64,000 bases of DNA from Blastobasis lacticolella (GCA_905147135.1 LR990060.1:12850001-12914000); one strand, 5' to 3'. Positions 40,479-50,225 are shown, numbered from the stretch's first letter. Program-made: numbers and translations. The notes: generated from the letters alone by a model not told the origin.

Positions 40479-41085
40479 ATCATCATCATCATCATCATGA
40501 TCATCATCATCATCAGCCAGAAGACGCCCACTGCTGGGTAAAGGCCTCCCCCAGAGATCTCCACAAAGACCGGTCCTGTGCTTTCCGCATCCAGCTGGTA
40601 CCTGCGATCCTTACCAGGTCGTCGGTCCACCTTGTAGGAGGCCTACCCACGCTGCGTCTACCGGTACGTGGTCGCCACTCGAGAACTTTACTGCCCCATC
40701 GGCCATCTGTTCTTCGAGCTATGTGCCCTGCCCACTGCCACTTCAGTCTGGCAATCCTTAGAGCTATGTCGGTGACCTTGGTTCGCTTGCGGATCTCCTC
40801 ATTTCTGACTCGATCGCGCAAAGAAACTCCGAGCATAGCTCTTTCCATTGCCCTTTGGGTAACAGTGAGCTTTCTTATAAGGCCCATAGTGAGTGTCCAC
40901 GTTTCAGCTCCGTAAGTCATCACTGGCAACACACATTGGTCAAAGACCTTCGTCTTGAGACACTGCGGTAATTGGGACGAAAATATGTGGCGTAGCTTCC
41001 CGAACGCTGCCCAACCGAGTTGGATTCGTCGATTGACCTCTTTCTCGAAATTGGACCTACCTAGCCGGACTCTAGGAGTTTCCGG
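40479..41085 (-). pseudogene. RTE LINE, 5'-truncated, with perfect 12 bp target duplication
   Basis: The minus-strand frame encodes RVRLGRSNFEKEVNRRIQLG, AFGKLRHIFSSQLPQCLKTK, VFDQCVLPVMTYGAETWTLT, RAMERAMLGVSLRDRVRN, KWQWAGHIARRTDGRWGSKV, RPPTRWTDDLVRIAGTSWMR and ends QQWASSG. The tail is a GATGATGATGATCATG run. AGTTTCTAACAC flanks the element (40467-40478 and 41086-41097). No stop or shift lies within about 190 codons, so the insertion is young although truncated: no polymerase core, no endonuclease. The upstream-most residues of the open frame come from the flank. Confidence 0.9.
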
Positions 41086-41366
41086 AGTTTCTAACACTCA
41101 CAGCCCTATTAATAAACATGGCATTACTTGACAGGTAGGAATAGCCGTAGAATTTTCTATTGCTAATTCTGGTGTAAAGTTACGCTACGTTTAATAAATC
41201 TAGAGTAATAGCTTTGCAGTTATTAAAGACATGGCCGAATATTGGCACCATTCGAATACCCTAATCGCAATCCCTACTTACAGGTTAAACCCCGAATGAA
41301 CCCCACGAGCGCTCACGATGCGTCATAGTTCATAATTCAGGCGCCGAACGTGTGACGCGACTATAA

Positions 41367-41893
41367 AATATTCAGTGCCGCCGCCCGGTTCGGATGCGGG
41401 AACTGCGGGATGGAATTAGGGTTCACGCCGTAGGCGTAGGTGGTACATTGCAATGCAACGTAATGCAATTCAATGCATTGATTAATGATCTATTACAAAC
41501 AGAATTAAACGATTTAAGTGGGTCGATTTCTATTATAAATTTGTTTTTCCATTTTTTCATTCGTTTGAGTGTTTACTAATTGAATGTTGTATTCCTAGCC
41601 CGTTTAAAAGTGACGTTTAATAATATTCAGTACCGCCGCCCGGTTCGGATGCGGGCACTGTGGGATAGATTTAGGGTTCGTGTCCTATAGGCGAAGGAGG
41701 TACTATACAATGCAATGCATTGACTAGTGATCTATTACGGATTAAACAGGGGTTTAAGGGATTCGATTTTAATTTAACATTTTTTTTTCGTTTTTTCATT
41801 CGTTTCAATGTTTAGTAATTGAGTTTTGTAATATTAGCCTGGCTCCTAAGCTCCCAAAATCCTTAAACACGTTTAAGAGTGACGTTTAACGTT
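41367..41893. repeat. Tandem duplication of a 254 bp unit
   Basis: Unit 1 (41367-41620) and unit 2 (41621-41893) both start ATATTCAGTRCCGCCGCCCG and GTTCGGATGCGGG. They share GATCTATTAC, TTTTTTCATTCGTTT and GTGACGTTTAA. Differences are many enough to show an old duplication. No coding function evident. Confidence 0.75.
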
Positions 41894-42851
41894 TTTTTTT
41901 TGTATCAAGTTTTTTGTTTAAGTGTCAGTTTAAATGTGTTTAAAAATTTATTGCAAGCCGCCCTTAGTAAGTGCAAGGTGCGCAAAATGGATTTCTTAAG
42001 AGTATTCTTTATTGTACACAAACATATAATTATGATACAATACGGTAAAAAAGATGTACAAAGGCGAGCTAAAGGGTAATGATTTATAATAACGCATTTA
42101 AATCGAAATAACCTCAAATCGCCACGAAATGGCCTTGTTTGTGATTTAATTATTTTTCATTTTCACTGCTTTGTTTTATATTATTAATATGTTGAGATCT
42201 ATTTCATGCTAATTTGGATACATTTACTAACGGTGAATTGCACAAACATAATAATATATTAAAAACGTCAAACGTAAAAGCATGGATAAATAAGATTTCA
42301 TAAAATTGAAAATAAACGCAGCCCTTTATCTTTCTTTTTTAATTGTTGTATGTTACTTCGAATAAATAAATATAATAAAAAAAACGTTAGCAAATTAGTT
42401 TGTTTTCAAAACTACAATATTTACAATAAAGTGGAAAAGGTGGTTGTGTCACCGTTTCACCAGTGGGATGTAGAGTAAGACACAGTTTTAGAAACCTAAG
42501 TGTGTATGCTTCAAGCCGGAACACAAAAAAACCGAACATCGATCCTATAAAGTTCCCCATCGACCTATGCTAAGCCGAGCTGGTTGCAAGTTGTAGTACA
42601 AATCAAAAGTCACCACCGATGTTTTGATATAGACTGAATATCAAATCATCATTTTGAAGTTAATGTCAGTTTAATGAATGCACAATTCCATTTCATAGAT
42701 CGACGCATTTCATTGTCAGCACCAGCGGAAAAATCCGATTGTAGCGTACTCGTAATCCTCTCGTTGGGTTTAATTTTCTGCCTGTGAGTGTATTACAGTT
42801 GGTTAAAATAAATAAGGATTAAAAATTCAATGCAAATATATTCAATTTTTC
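41894..42851. other. No supported feature, 0.96 kb
   Basis: AT-rich; overlapping frames on both strands at 41879-42117 are low complexity. Confidence 0.45.
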
Positions 42852-43215
42852 GATTCCCGGCCAGGCAGAAATTGAAATTATGAATTTTAATTTCTGTTAC
42901 GGGTCTGGGGTTTAATTTCTGTTATATTTCATTTCCCTTTAGTGTTTTATGTATAATATGTATAATAAGCATGTATTTAAAAAGTATATAAGTACTGAAT
43001 CTGTTTTCTATAGCACTCATAACACAAGCTTTGCTTTTTTTTTTTTTTAATTTTTTTTTTATTAATAATAGGCTTGCATTTGACCTCAACTCACCTGATG
43101 GAAAGCGACGATGAGGTCGAAGATGTAGCATGCGTGCCTAGAAGATACCTATACACTCTTGACGCTTACTTTGCGGCTAGATGGTGCTGTGTGAATTATC
43201 CAAACATATTTATTT
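42852..43215 (+). mobile_element. SINE-A split by a LINE-F end
   Basis: SINE-A from TTCGATTCCCGGCCAGGCAG to CACAAGCTTTGCTT (about 43036) continues after the insert with GCTTACTTTGCGGCTAGATG. GCTT repeats on either side. A segment AATTTCTGTTATATTTC near 42910 is a small duplication within the SINE body. The head upstream of the B-box is missing. Confidence 0.82.
43037..43160 (-). mobile_element. LINE-F subfamily 3' end nested in SINE-A
   Basis: Starts with a T-run, then AATAATAGGCTTGCATTTG, ACCTCAACTCACCTGATGG and GAGGTCGAAGATGTAGCATG. Almost identical to 62587-62700. On the minus strand it encodes the RVNRYL-x-HATSSTSSSLSI end of the ORF. Confidence 0.75.
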
Positions 43216-43289
43216 TTTATTTGTTTTAATTTCAGTTTCCAAAATCAGTGATGCCCTATATGTTGCCCAGGCTTAATTGCTACACAACA

Positions 43290-43385
43290 AACAAGTTTTA
43301 TTCAAATCCCTCCAGTAGTTCCGGAGATTAGTGTGTACAAACAGACACTCAAACAAACAGAATGACAAAAATTTTAAAAATTCTT
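43290..43385 (-). repeat. R6-like remnant
   Basis: CAAATCCCTCCAGTAGTTCC and GTGTACAAACAGACACTCAA resemble the R6 block order, diverged. Confidence 0.35.
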
Positions 43386-43546
43386 TTTCTATTACTATTT
43401 CTTCATCGCCCTAAATTATTTTTTTGTTAATATATTCAAAGTACAGACACCTTTTTTTACTGTTTTGCTTTTTGTATATAGATGGCACAGAACGACATAA
43501 TAACAATACATAATCGACAATTGGCCAATTTGGCGCGTGGTGTCTG

Positions 43547-44358
43547 GTGGCCGCGTAGTGTCCGGCAGAGTAGAATAGCACCAACCCCTTACACTCGTGG
43601 GTGTCGTACAAGGCGACTGATGATTTCGAGGCAAAAGAGTCTCCGTAGGCTGGAAAATGGGCAGCAGCATTTTCCATTGTTATATTTATATTCATATTCA
43701 TATTCATTTATTCGTAGTAATAAGCATACATCGTCATTTAAAATAGTTTCATGAATAGAATTAAGTACTAATAGTTGATGTCAGTGTTAAAAAACAATTA
43801 ATTCAATAGTATCAAATTATCATGATTCGAAATTGTCAAGAATTAAATAAGTATTATAATATCAAATAATAATTAAGTCAAATGTTAAATTAAATAATTA
43901 TAAGATAAATACAAAATGCTTCAAACATGTCAAATATAAAATTAAATCATAATATGAAATGTCAAATACAATGTTCGTAAACTATATGTCAAATATTAAT
44001 TAATCAAAATGTCAAATACAATGAAACAAATAGTCGCATACAATATTGCGTGTCACAGAAAGAAAAAAATGTTTTATAGTATAATATTATTCATTGTATT
44101 GAATTAAATGACTAGAAGTGGGTGATATCAATCTAATAACGGAGAGGGACTAAAGGCTTCGCTCATCTAAAAACTCATCTACAGAGTAGTATGCTTTTTT
44201 TATTAATATCAATTTCAATAGCTTGCAGAACCTGTGGTATAACACTGCGATCTCCAAACCGCCTGCCAAGCGCGGAGATTATGGCAATAACCTCCCCTTT
44301 CGTGGGAGAGGCCCTAAGTCCTGCAGTAGACTGTTATGAGTTGTGATGATGATGATGA
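43547..44358 (+). mobile_element. SINE-C split by a roughly 545 bp AT-rich insert
   Basis: The 5' part (GGCCGCGTAGTGTCCGGCAG to TTCCATTGTTATATTTAT) ends near 43690 and the rest (TATAACACTGCGATCTCC to CTGCAGTAGACTGTTATGAG and GATGATGATGATGA) resumes near 44236. The element is otherwise complete. Confidence 0.8.
43691..44235. other. AT-rich insert within SINE-C
   Basis: About 545 bp, rich in TCAAATA and AATTAA words (CAAATACAATG, GTCAAATATTAATTAATC recur). No inverted ends or ORF seen. The interior looks like repeated short motifs, possibly a satellite-like or decayed element. Confidence 0.45.
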
Positions 44359-44814
44359 ATTGACAATTTGTCTATGATATTTATTATTATCATAATGTAC
44401 TTATTTTGTATTTAACTGCTATAAAACTGTGAAATGAACTAATAAATAAATAAATAAATTTTGCTATTGAGAAGATATCCACAGAGTGATTTAAAGAGAT
44501 CCACATCTCTGCTATAACTATAACGACCCGAGTCTGGGCAAATTGGCCTAATTCTAATTTTAATTCATCTAATTGACGCATACGAGGGTTGGTCTCTGAA
44601 TAATTTAGAACCTTCTCTGTGCAAAGGGTTGAGGTCAAACTGTGCTCTATTTTTCGTAACAGGTAAGGCCTCAAATTACGGGAATTATCAAAGGACTCAT
44701 ATTTCATTCCCCTTTAGTTTACGATTAGGAGTTTGAATTATAAAAAAGATGGTTAAAGAACTGGCTAAAAATACAGTTTGATAGAGTTATACCACTTTTT
44801 ATGCTCATTATCAT
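44359..44814. other. No supported feature
   Basis: A TAAATAAATAAATAAATT tail at 44440 follows TTTAACTGCTATAAAACTG, a possible retroelement tail. Confidence 0.4.
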
Positions 44815-45035
44815 CATCATATCAGCCAGAAGGCGCCCACTGCTGGGCATAGGCCTCTCCCAGAGATCTCCACAAAGGCCGGTCCTGTGCTTTCACCATC
44901 CAGCTGGTACCTGAGATCTTTACCAGGTCGTCGGTCCACCTTGTGGGAGGCCTACCCACGCTGCATCTTTTTATGCTACGCAGTGACAAACGAGCAGAAT
45001 CATCTGATGGTAAGTGGTAGGGAATGTCGTACAGT
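44815..45035 (-). mobile_element. RTE LINE end abutting a LINE-A end
   Basis: 44815-44966 is the RTE tail in reverse (ATATCAGCCAGAAGGCGCCC, then CTACCCACGCTGCATC). It passes without a gap into TTTTTATGCTACGCAGTGAC and CATCTGATGGTAAGTGG, a diverged LINE-A 3' UTR in the same orientation. Either the RTE copy truncated exactly at the A-tail of a LINE-A or template switching fused them. Confidence 0.7.
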
Positions 45036-45921
45036 ATCGGACACATTTTAGTTTTAACAAATACGTCTCGTTGGAGGCATGAATGCCATTTTAGTTGATA
45101 ATTGTTGAACTTCCTTTGTTCTGTGCTTAAGGTATAAAGTAAGATGACTTTATCGATAACTGATTAATAAAAATTATTATTTTTCAAAAAGTCGTATAAG
45201 AGCGGACATCGGCGAGTTGTATCGGACTTGAAAATCCACAAAGAAATTACATTACTAAGGGTAAGAGTAATGAATACTTGCAATTAGTTCCTTGCAATCG
45301 TGTTCACTAGGAAAGCTATTAACATTTAAGAAGAACATAAAATATACAACGTTGGGACTGTTTTGCTAAGTACCGGACAGTTTCATCTGACAAAACTAAA
45401 TTCTTACGAGGAAATTGGTCTAATTCACAAAAATGGATGCGATGTGCCCTGGGGGGACGGCCGCTGGCCACGGACTGGTTCACGCCTAGAATGACATCGA
45501 TGTTCATAGATGGTGCTTATGTAGTGAAATAGAGGTGTTATAGACATTGTCCGATACTATACGACCTTGCCCTAACTATCGCTCATAATATCATAATATT
45601 TATGTATCTGTACCTAAGTGTATATATGCTTAGCCAAATACATAAACAAAACAATGTAAAACGGTGTTAGAAAACCTAGTAAGCAAATAGAATACACAAT
45701 GCGCCTGTGCTATAGTATCGTTAATTTATTTATAGGCGCTATTCGTGACAATAAAACAACTTCCTTTGCCCGTGTGAATTTTACTATCCACATAGTACGG
45801 GAGCTGGGTGCAAAGTGAAGCATTTGGCAAAGCGTTTGTGGCTCTAAGGGCGGCTTGCATCAAATTCAGCTTAAAGAAAACACAACATTTTATACAAAAT
45901 GACGCTAAACGTCATTCTTAG
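45036..45921. other. No supported feature, 0.89 kb
   Basis: A frame at 45319-45507 (minus) has no domain. AT-rich. Confidence 0.45.
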
Positions 45922-46035
45922 GCGCTGTCTCAATTGGCAACGGTCGTGAGACGGGCGGTTTTGACGTCTCCTGTTGGTCGGGCGACGTCCGTCATACCAC
46001 CATGGTCGCGTGGCGTTTTCCAATTAGGACAGCGT
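45922..46035. mobile_element. M1 MITE, TA target
   Basis: Left TTAGGCGCTGTCTCAATTGG, right CCAATTAGGACAGCGTCTTA. The interior has GACGTCTCCTGTTGGTCGGG and CATGGTCGCGTGG. Inverted ends of about 18 bp with TA at both edges fit a Tc1/mariner-type non-autonomous element. Confidence 0.62.
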
Positions 46036-46061
46036 CTTAAATGGGGTTAAGAAGTTTAATT

Positions 46062-46160
46062 TTTTAAATATATTATATGACAGACAAACAGGCAAGCGGG
46101 CCACCTGATAGAAAGTGGTCACCGCCGCTTATGGACATCAGCAACACCAGGAATCAGCAT
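46062..46160 (-). mobile_element. LINE-A 3' end
   Basis: A TTTTTAAATATATTATATG start, GACAGACAAACAGGCAAGCG and ATGGACATCAGCAACACCAG; truncated after 100 bp. Confidence 0.72.
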
Positions 46161-46611
46161 TAATTAATATTTGAACTAGTTAATTCAAAATCGAGCCTTC
46201 TGCTCATTTACATGTTGTAACTTATAAACGTGTTATGTAATACTTAAACACAGATACACACATCTTCTTAAGCCAGCTCCCGGGCTAACCACTAGGCGCA
46301 GTCTGAATAATGCAGGCCGTACAATGCACCCCGCCAGCGGCCGCCACTATGGCGGTCGGAAATATACCGCCTTTTAATTAGTAGTACCTATTTAGCACCT
46401 GAAATTGTTAAGGCTTTAAAGAAATCGCTGTTTTGCGGATGTCGCAAAAATAGGTGTAGTAGCCATATTAAAGGGCTGACTCAAAACCAGCCGTGGATTT
46501 ATCTCATCATCTTCGAGATCCATTTATTATTTATCATTGTCGTATAATTGTTTTGATGACTACAGTTAGATATGAAATGTAAATAGTAACAGATGTGTAT
46601 GAGGATGAGTT
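46161..46611. other. No supported feature
   Basis: Spacer without recognised repeats. Confidence 0.4.
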
Positions 46612-46934
46612 ATTTGGGCCTATTATTTCTGCCGGTTTCTGCCGGTGAGTAAGGTTTCCAGTGCTCCATGGGGTGGGGATTTGGGGAACCGTGGCTTTGC
46701 AGTGGAGTGGCATTTGCTTTTTGCTGCCAGAGCAACGTGTTATAGAGGTGGGCAATGCATTAGCGATACTCTTGGTGTTGCTAATGTCTATAGGCAGTGG
46801 TGACCACTTTTCATCAGGTGGCCCGCTTGCCTGTTTGCCTACCGTACGACATGCGGAAGGCACAGGGCCGGCCTGTGTGGAGATTTCTGGGGAGGCCCAG
46901 CAGTGGGCGTCTTTCGGCTGATATATGATGAAGT
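46612..46934 (+). mobile_element. LINE-D unit fused to an RTE tail
   Basis: The D unit (TTTCTGCCGGTGAGTAAGG to GCCTACCGTACGACAT) lacks its A-run and continues directly into CGGAAGGCACAGGGCCGG, GTGTGGAGATTTCTGGGGA and CAGTGGGCGTCTTTCGGCTG, the RTE ORF end. The RTE tail ATATATGATGAAGTG closes it. Confidence 0.75.
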
Positions 46935-47257
46935 GATAGTTAATGGCCCTGTCTTATCCAATTCAACGATGCAATACCATGTAGGTACATATGTGACTGT
47001 ACATTATTCTATAAACTAAACTCTTGTATCTTACGTCCGATGGATAACGGGAGAACTGTCATAATGCGCATCAAGAAATTTTCAATAGCGCGATGCAGAA
47101 TCCGCCTCCAAACTGAATAATGCAAGCTGCCGGAGCCTGCTTAATGCAGCGTTGGTATTCGATACACTACACGATGGATACGGAACTCGGTTTTAATTGC
47201 CACAACGGAATATTAACAATGGAATTGTAATTGCGAAGTTGGTTAGATGTTAGTTGC
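46935..47257. other. No supported feature
   Basis: Spacer. Confidence 0.4.
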
Positions 47258-47510
47258 TATTGTGGTTCAGTGGTCAACATGCCAGGCAGCAAGAGGTCCC
47301 GGGTTCAATTACCGGTCGGGCAGAAATTTAAATGATGTATTTTAATTTCTGTTACGGGTCTGGTTGTTCTATGTATAATAAGTATGTATTTAAAAAAGTA
47401 TATAAGTAGTATATCAGTTAGCTAGCACCCATAGTACAAGCTTTGCTTAGTTTGGGGCTAGATGGCGCTGTGTGAATTTGCCCACGATTATTTATTTATT
47501 ATTATTATTG
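47258..47510 (+). mobile_element. SINE-A, near full length
   Basis: TTGTGGTTCAGTGGTCAACA, GGTTCAATTACCGG (B-box damaged), GGGTCTGGTTGTTCTATG and GGGGCTAGATGGCG, ending (TTTA)n. The first ten bases of the head are missing. Confidence 0.85.
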
Positions 47511-47544
47511 TGTGATGTGTAACTATTATAAGAGCAGACGAAAA

Positions 47545-47660
47545 AAGAGGGGTGTTATAAGTATGATGTGTATCTGTTGATCTGTGTGTGGGTGTGTCTA
47601 TCTGTGGCGGATGTCTCGAAAGGATGGACCGATTTCGATTGTGGACCAAACTCTCAAAAA
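47545..47660 (+). repeat. R6, 5' portion
   Basis: AAAAAAGAGGGGTGTTATAA, CTGTGTGTGGGTGTGTC and GATGGACCGATTTCGATTG match the start of the copy at 54030. Confidence 0.5.
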
Positions 47661-48179
47661 CGAATCATAATAGTACTAGACAGATAGAAAAAAATTACAA
47701 AAATCATTTTTTGGACGTATAGGTGTGTCCCAGAATCCTATCCTTACTATTTTTTCAGTAATAGGTACCTTCAATGTACAGATAAGGCATTTTTATAGTT
47801 TTATTATAGTATTTTCCATATCGGTTATCGCACAAGACGATTAATATTTTAGAGGCAATCCATCTTATAGTTAAGTACGTAGTAACTCCGACCAGCTGAG
47901 TTTCTGTTCAACACGGCGATTTCCAATCTGTCCGCCGTTACAATTCCCACCGAAAGGCTTTGTCTTCCTCTTAGGAATCTTGAATATTCTAGACTCTGAA
48001 CTCATTACTGTCTTGCTGTAAAGCACTTTGGTCCATATTTTGTTGCAGTAATTAATTGTGTTAACTCTTGTCCGTGGAGCAACCGGTGGAGAATTTGTTT
48101 TTTAGGTAGCACAATCTCTAAAATAAATTGAAATGAAAGGAAAATACATTCAGTGTTGCCTTAAGACCACATCACAAGC
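47661..48179. other. No supported feature
   Basis: AT-rich spacer. Confidence 0.4.
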
Positions 48180-48290
48180 TCACTGTAATATAATTACCTG
48201 ATCTGCCAAATCCTGGATCATGGTCAAGGCGGGCCCCTAGCCCTCGTTTACGAGATCACAAGCGGGACATTAACGCCAATATGATGATTT
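48180..48290 (+). mobile_element. SINE-B 3' fragment
   Basis: ATTACCTGATCTGCCAAATC, CTGGATCATGGTCAAGGCGG and GCGGGACATTAACGCCAATA. Confidence 0.78.
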
Positions 48291-48529
48291 ATTCTCACAA
48301 GCTCGCAAAACAAAATATACATACACTTACAGCAGACAGTAAACGATACACAATACCAAAATAATTTATAAATTACCTCAACCTACCTCAACTACCCATT
48401 TACATGCCACTTAGTATCGGAACACTCCCGAACAGTCTCGTCTCTACGTACACTATACCAAGTAAAAAAAAAAGCACAATAACAATAAAGCACACAAGGC
48501 TAACCTATCATGGGTGTCATCGATTCTCG

Positions 48530-48735
48530 AAACTGTTCAACAAGTCCAGCGGGAGACCTTGGTCTACCTCGCTTCGCTTAATAAGGAGGTACGAGTGGTG
48601 AGTTCGTTGCGGTGCTGAGGTTCGGCAAGCCTCAAAGTATGAAACGGTCACCCATCCAGTTCCCGGACTCTGGTAACGGTGCTTAACTTTAGTTATCGGT
48701 TTCGCAAGCATACTTCCGATAACCAGTGCCGCTTG
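48530..48735 (-). mobile_element. SINE-5S, most complete copy
   Basis: The minus strand begins GGCACTGGTTATCGGAAG. The core CCGATAACTAAAGTTAAGCA and CTGGATGGGTGACCGTTTCA aligns with positions about 50-100 of animal 5S rRNA (CCGATCACCGAAGTTAAGCA, TGGATGGGTGACCG). The body AGCACCGCAACGAACTCACC and GACCAAGGTCTCCCGCTGG is shared with 27136-27362. Confidence 0.68.
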
Positions 48736-48747
48736 ATCATGACCTTA

Positions 48748-48968
48748 AAATTCACACAGCGCCATCTAGCCCCAAAGTAAGCAAAGCTTATGTTATGGGT
48801 TTAAGATAACTGATCAACTACTTGTATACTTTTTTTTAATACGTACTTATTATACATACTACACCCAGACTCGTAACAGAAATGAAAATCCATCGTTTGC
48901 TCGGCCGGGAATCGAACCCGGGACCGTGGCAGACCGTCATGTTAACCAACCGAACCACTTAGGTCCCC
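48748..48968 (-). mobile_element. SINE-A, slightly shortened
   Basis: The minus strand has GGTTCGATTCCCGG, a TCTGTTACGAGTCTGGGTGT body and GCTAGATGGCGCTGTGTGAA. The ATGATGAATTTTAATTT block is partly deleted and the (ATTT) tail is lost. Confidence 0.8.
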
Positions 48969-49188
48969 GTATATCTATCAGAAACTCCAAGCAACCATAC
49001 ACAAGCGGTACCAAACTACTCGCTGTCAAAGCCGCCTACGCGGCAACTGTTCCCGTAGCCAATAGGCAGGCGGTGTCTCCCAGAATGTGATTACAAAGTA
49101 ATGAATGGGCCCACGTAATAATAAAGTGAGCGCCGCTCCCGGAACCTCGTTTCCGTGTACAAAGAGACGGCGCCTGCGTCTATTCGCT

Positions 49189-49538
49189 TTAAAATGTGAA
49201 AGCTTCGCAGAGTAGGCTTGAGACAGAGGCAGGGTTTGGGAAATCTGTTGTGCGATTATTACAAAATGAGTTTAGTTGACATAGCTCTAAGGATTGCCAG
49301 ACTGAAGTGGCAGTGGGCAGGGCCCATAGCTTGAAGAACAGATGGCCGATGGGGCAGTAAAGTTCTCGAGTGGCGACCACGTATCGAGATCGTATCGAGT
49401 TCTCGGGGGGAGGCCCAGCAGTGGGCGTCTTCTGGCTGATATGATGATGATGACTTAAAATGTGAAAGTTTCGCAGAGTTGTGTTGAGACAGAATCGGGA
49501 TTTGGTAATTTCGATTATTACAAAATGAGTTTAGTTTA
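49189..49538 (+). mobile_element. RTE LINE end flanked by about 85 bp direct repeats
   Basis: An RTE end with an internal deletion (TTGACATAGCTCTAAGGATT to CACGTATCGAGATCGTATCG, then GGGGGGAGGCCCAGCAGTGG to GATATGATGATGATG) is bracketed by 49189-49277 and 49455-49538. These are two versions of TTAAAATGTGAAAG, TTTCGCAGAG and GATTATTACAAAATGAG with roughly 85-90% identity. Confidence 0.78.
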
Positions 49539-50021
49539 GTTTTAGTATGATTATTATGGTGTACACAATGCTGAAATTTTTTATTGGAATTTATTTGCCC
49601 GTAAACGCATCACCTTTTTTGTTTTCCATAAATTTCATTTCACCGAAAACACATTTGACACATTTAAAAAATTCCTATTTTCGATTGTTATTTTTTAAAT
49701 TCTATAAAGTTTTAAATCACACTCAACGTTTAGCCGACGCTATTAATGGTGATGATTTACTTTTAAGAAAGCTGTTTCCAATATTATAGAAAAACCACTT
49801 TTTGAATAACAAATTGAAATCCATCAACTTTTGACACACTAATGAGTACTATGAAATGCCTAATTAACATTCAGCATGTAAGAAGGCATGCAGAATACAA
49901 GTAAGCATAAAGTAACATTAAATTGTAGTTTTAGTTGTGATCAATTGATAAATAAAAAATTAATAAAAAGGTACTGTGCAACTTGCATGACTTGTTTATG
50001 TAAACGGACAGCATTAGAAAC
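49539..50021. other. No supported gene; possible remnant of the tandem array
   Basis: A lysine/phenylalanine-rich frame (49547-49789) has no domain. CATAAAGTAACATTAAATTG near 49908 resembles AATAAAGTAACATTTGTGG of the array at 51538, so an eroded array unit may extend here. Confidence 0.35.
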
Positions 50022-50225
50022 CTTTTTTTTTTATGTTACTTAGCAGACAAACAGGCAAGCGGGCCACCTGATAGAAAGTGGTCACCGCCGCCTATGGACA
50101 TCAGCAACACCAGGGGAGTCACCAATGCGTTGCCCGCTTCCAAAGAGACCTCTAATATACCTCTTGAGCGATCCCATGTCATAGTCCAAAGGAAACACTG
50201 TGGCTGGGAGCTCATTCCACAACCT
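50022..50225 (-). mobile_element. LINE-A 3' end at the left edge of the tandem array
   Basis: The minus strand keeps RLWNELPATVFPLDYDMGSL, KRYIRGLFGSGQRIGDSPGV and ADVHRRR before the stop, then the UTR and a TTTTTTTTTT tract (minus-strand A-tail). About 65 codons of the ORF end. Confidence 0.82.

Larger units (their letters stand above)
39269..41276. mobile_element. hAT-like DNA transposon remnant with perfect 8 bp target duplication
   Basis: The left end TAGGGCTTGCAAATATTCGA and the right end (read inward on the minus strand) TAGGGATTGCGATTAGGG are terminal inverted repeats of the hAT type. CTTACAGG flanks both sides (39261-39268 and 41277-41284) without mismatch; 8 bp duplications are diagnostic of hAT transposition. 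The 2.0 kb interior holds no transposase. An RTE LINE (40479-41085) inserted later. Removing it leaves about 1.4 kb, mostly AT-rich. A TTGCAAACCTCTATTC stretch at 39665-39680 resembles an inner copy of the end. Confidence 0.75.

Noticed and set aside
40484..40516. CATCAT microsatellite as an independent repeat
   Set aside because: It is the 3' terminal tail of the RTE copy, bounded by that element's target duplication.
49547..49789. 80-codon hydrophobic/lysine-rich frame as a gene
   Set aside because: AT-driven composition, no domain, no splice or promoter context.
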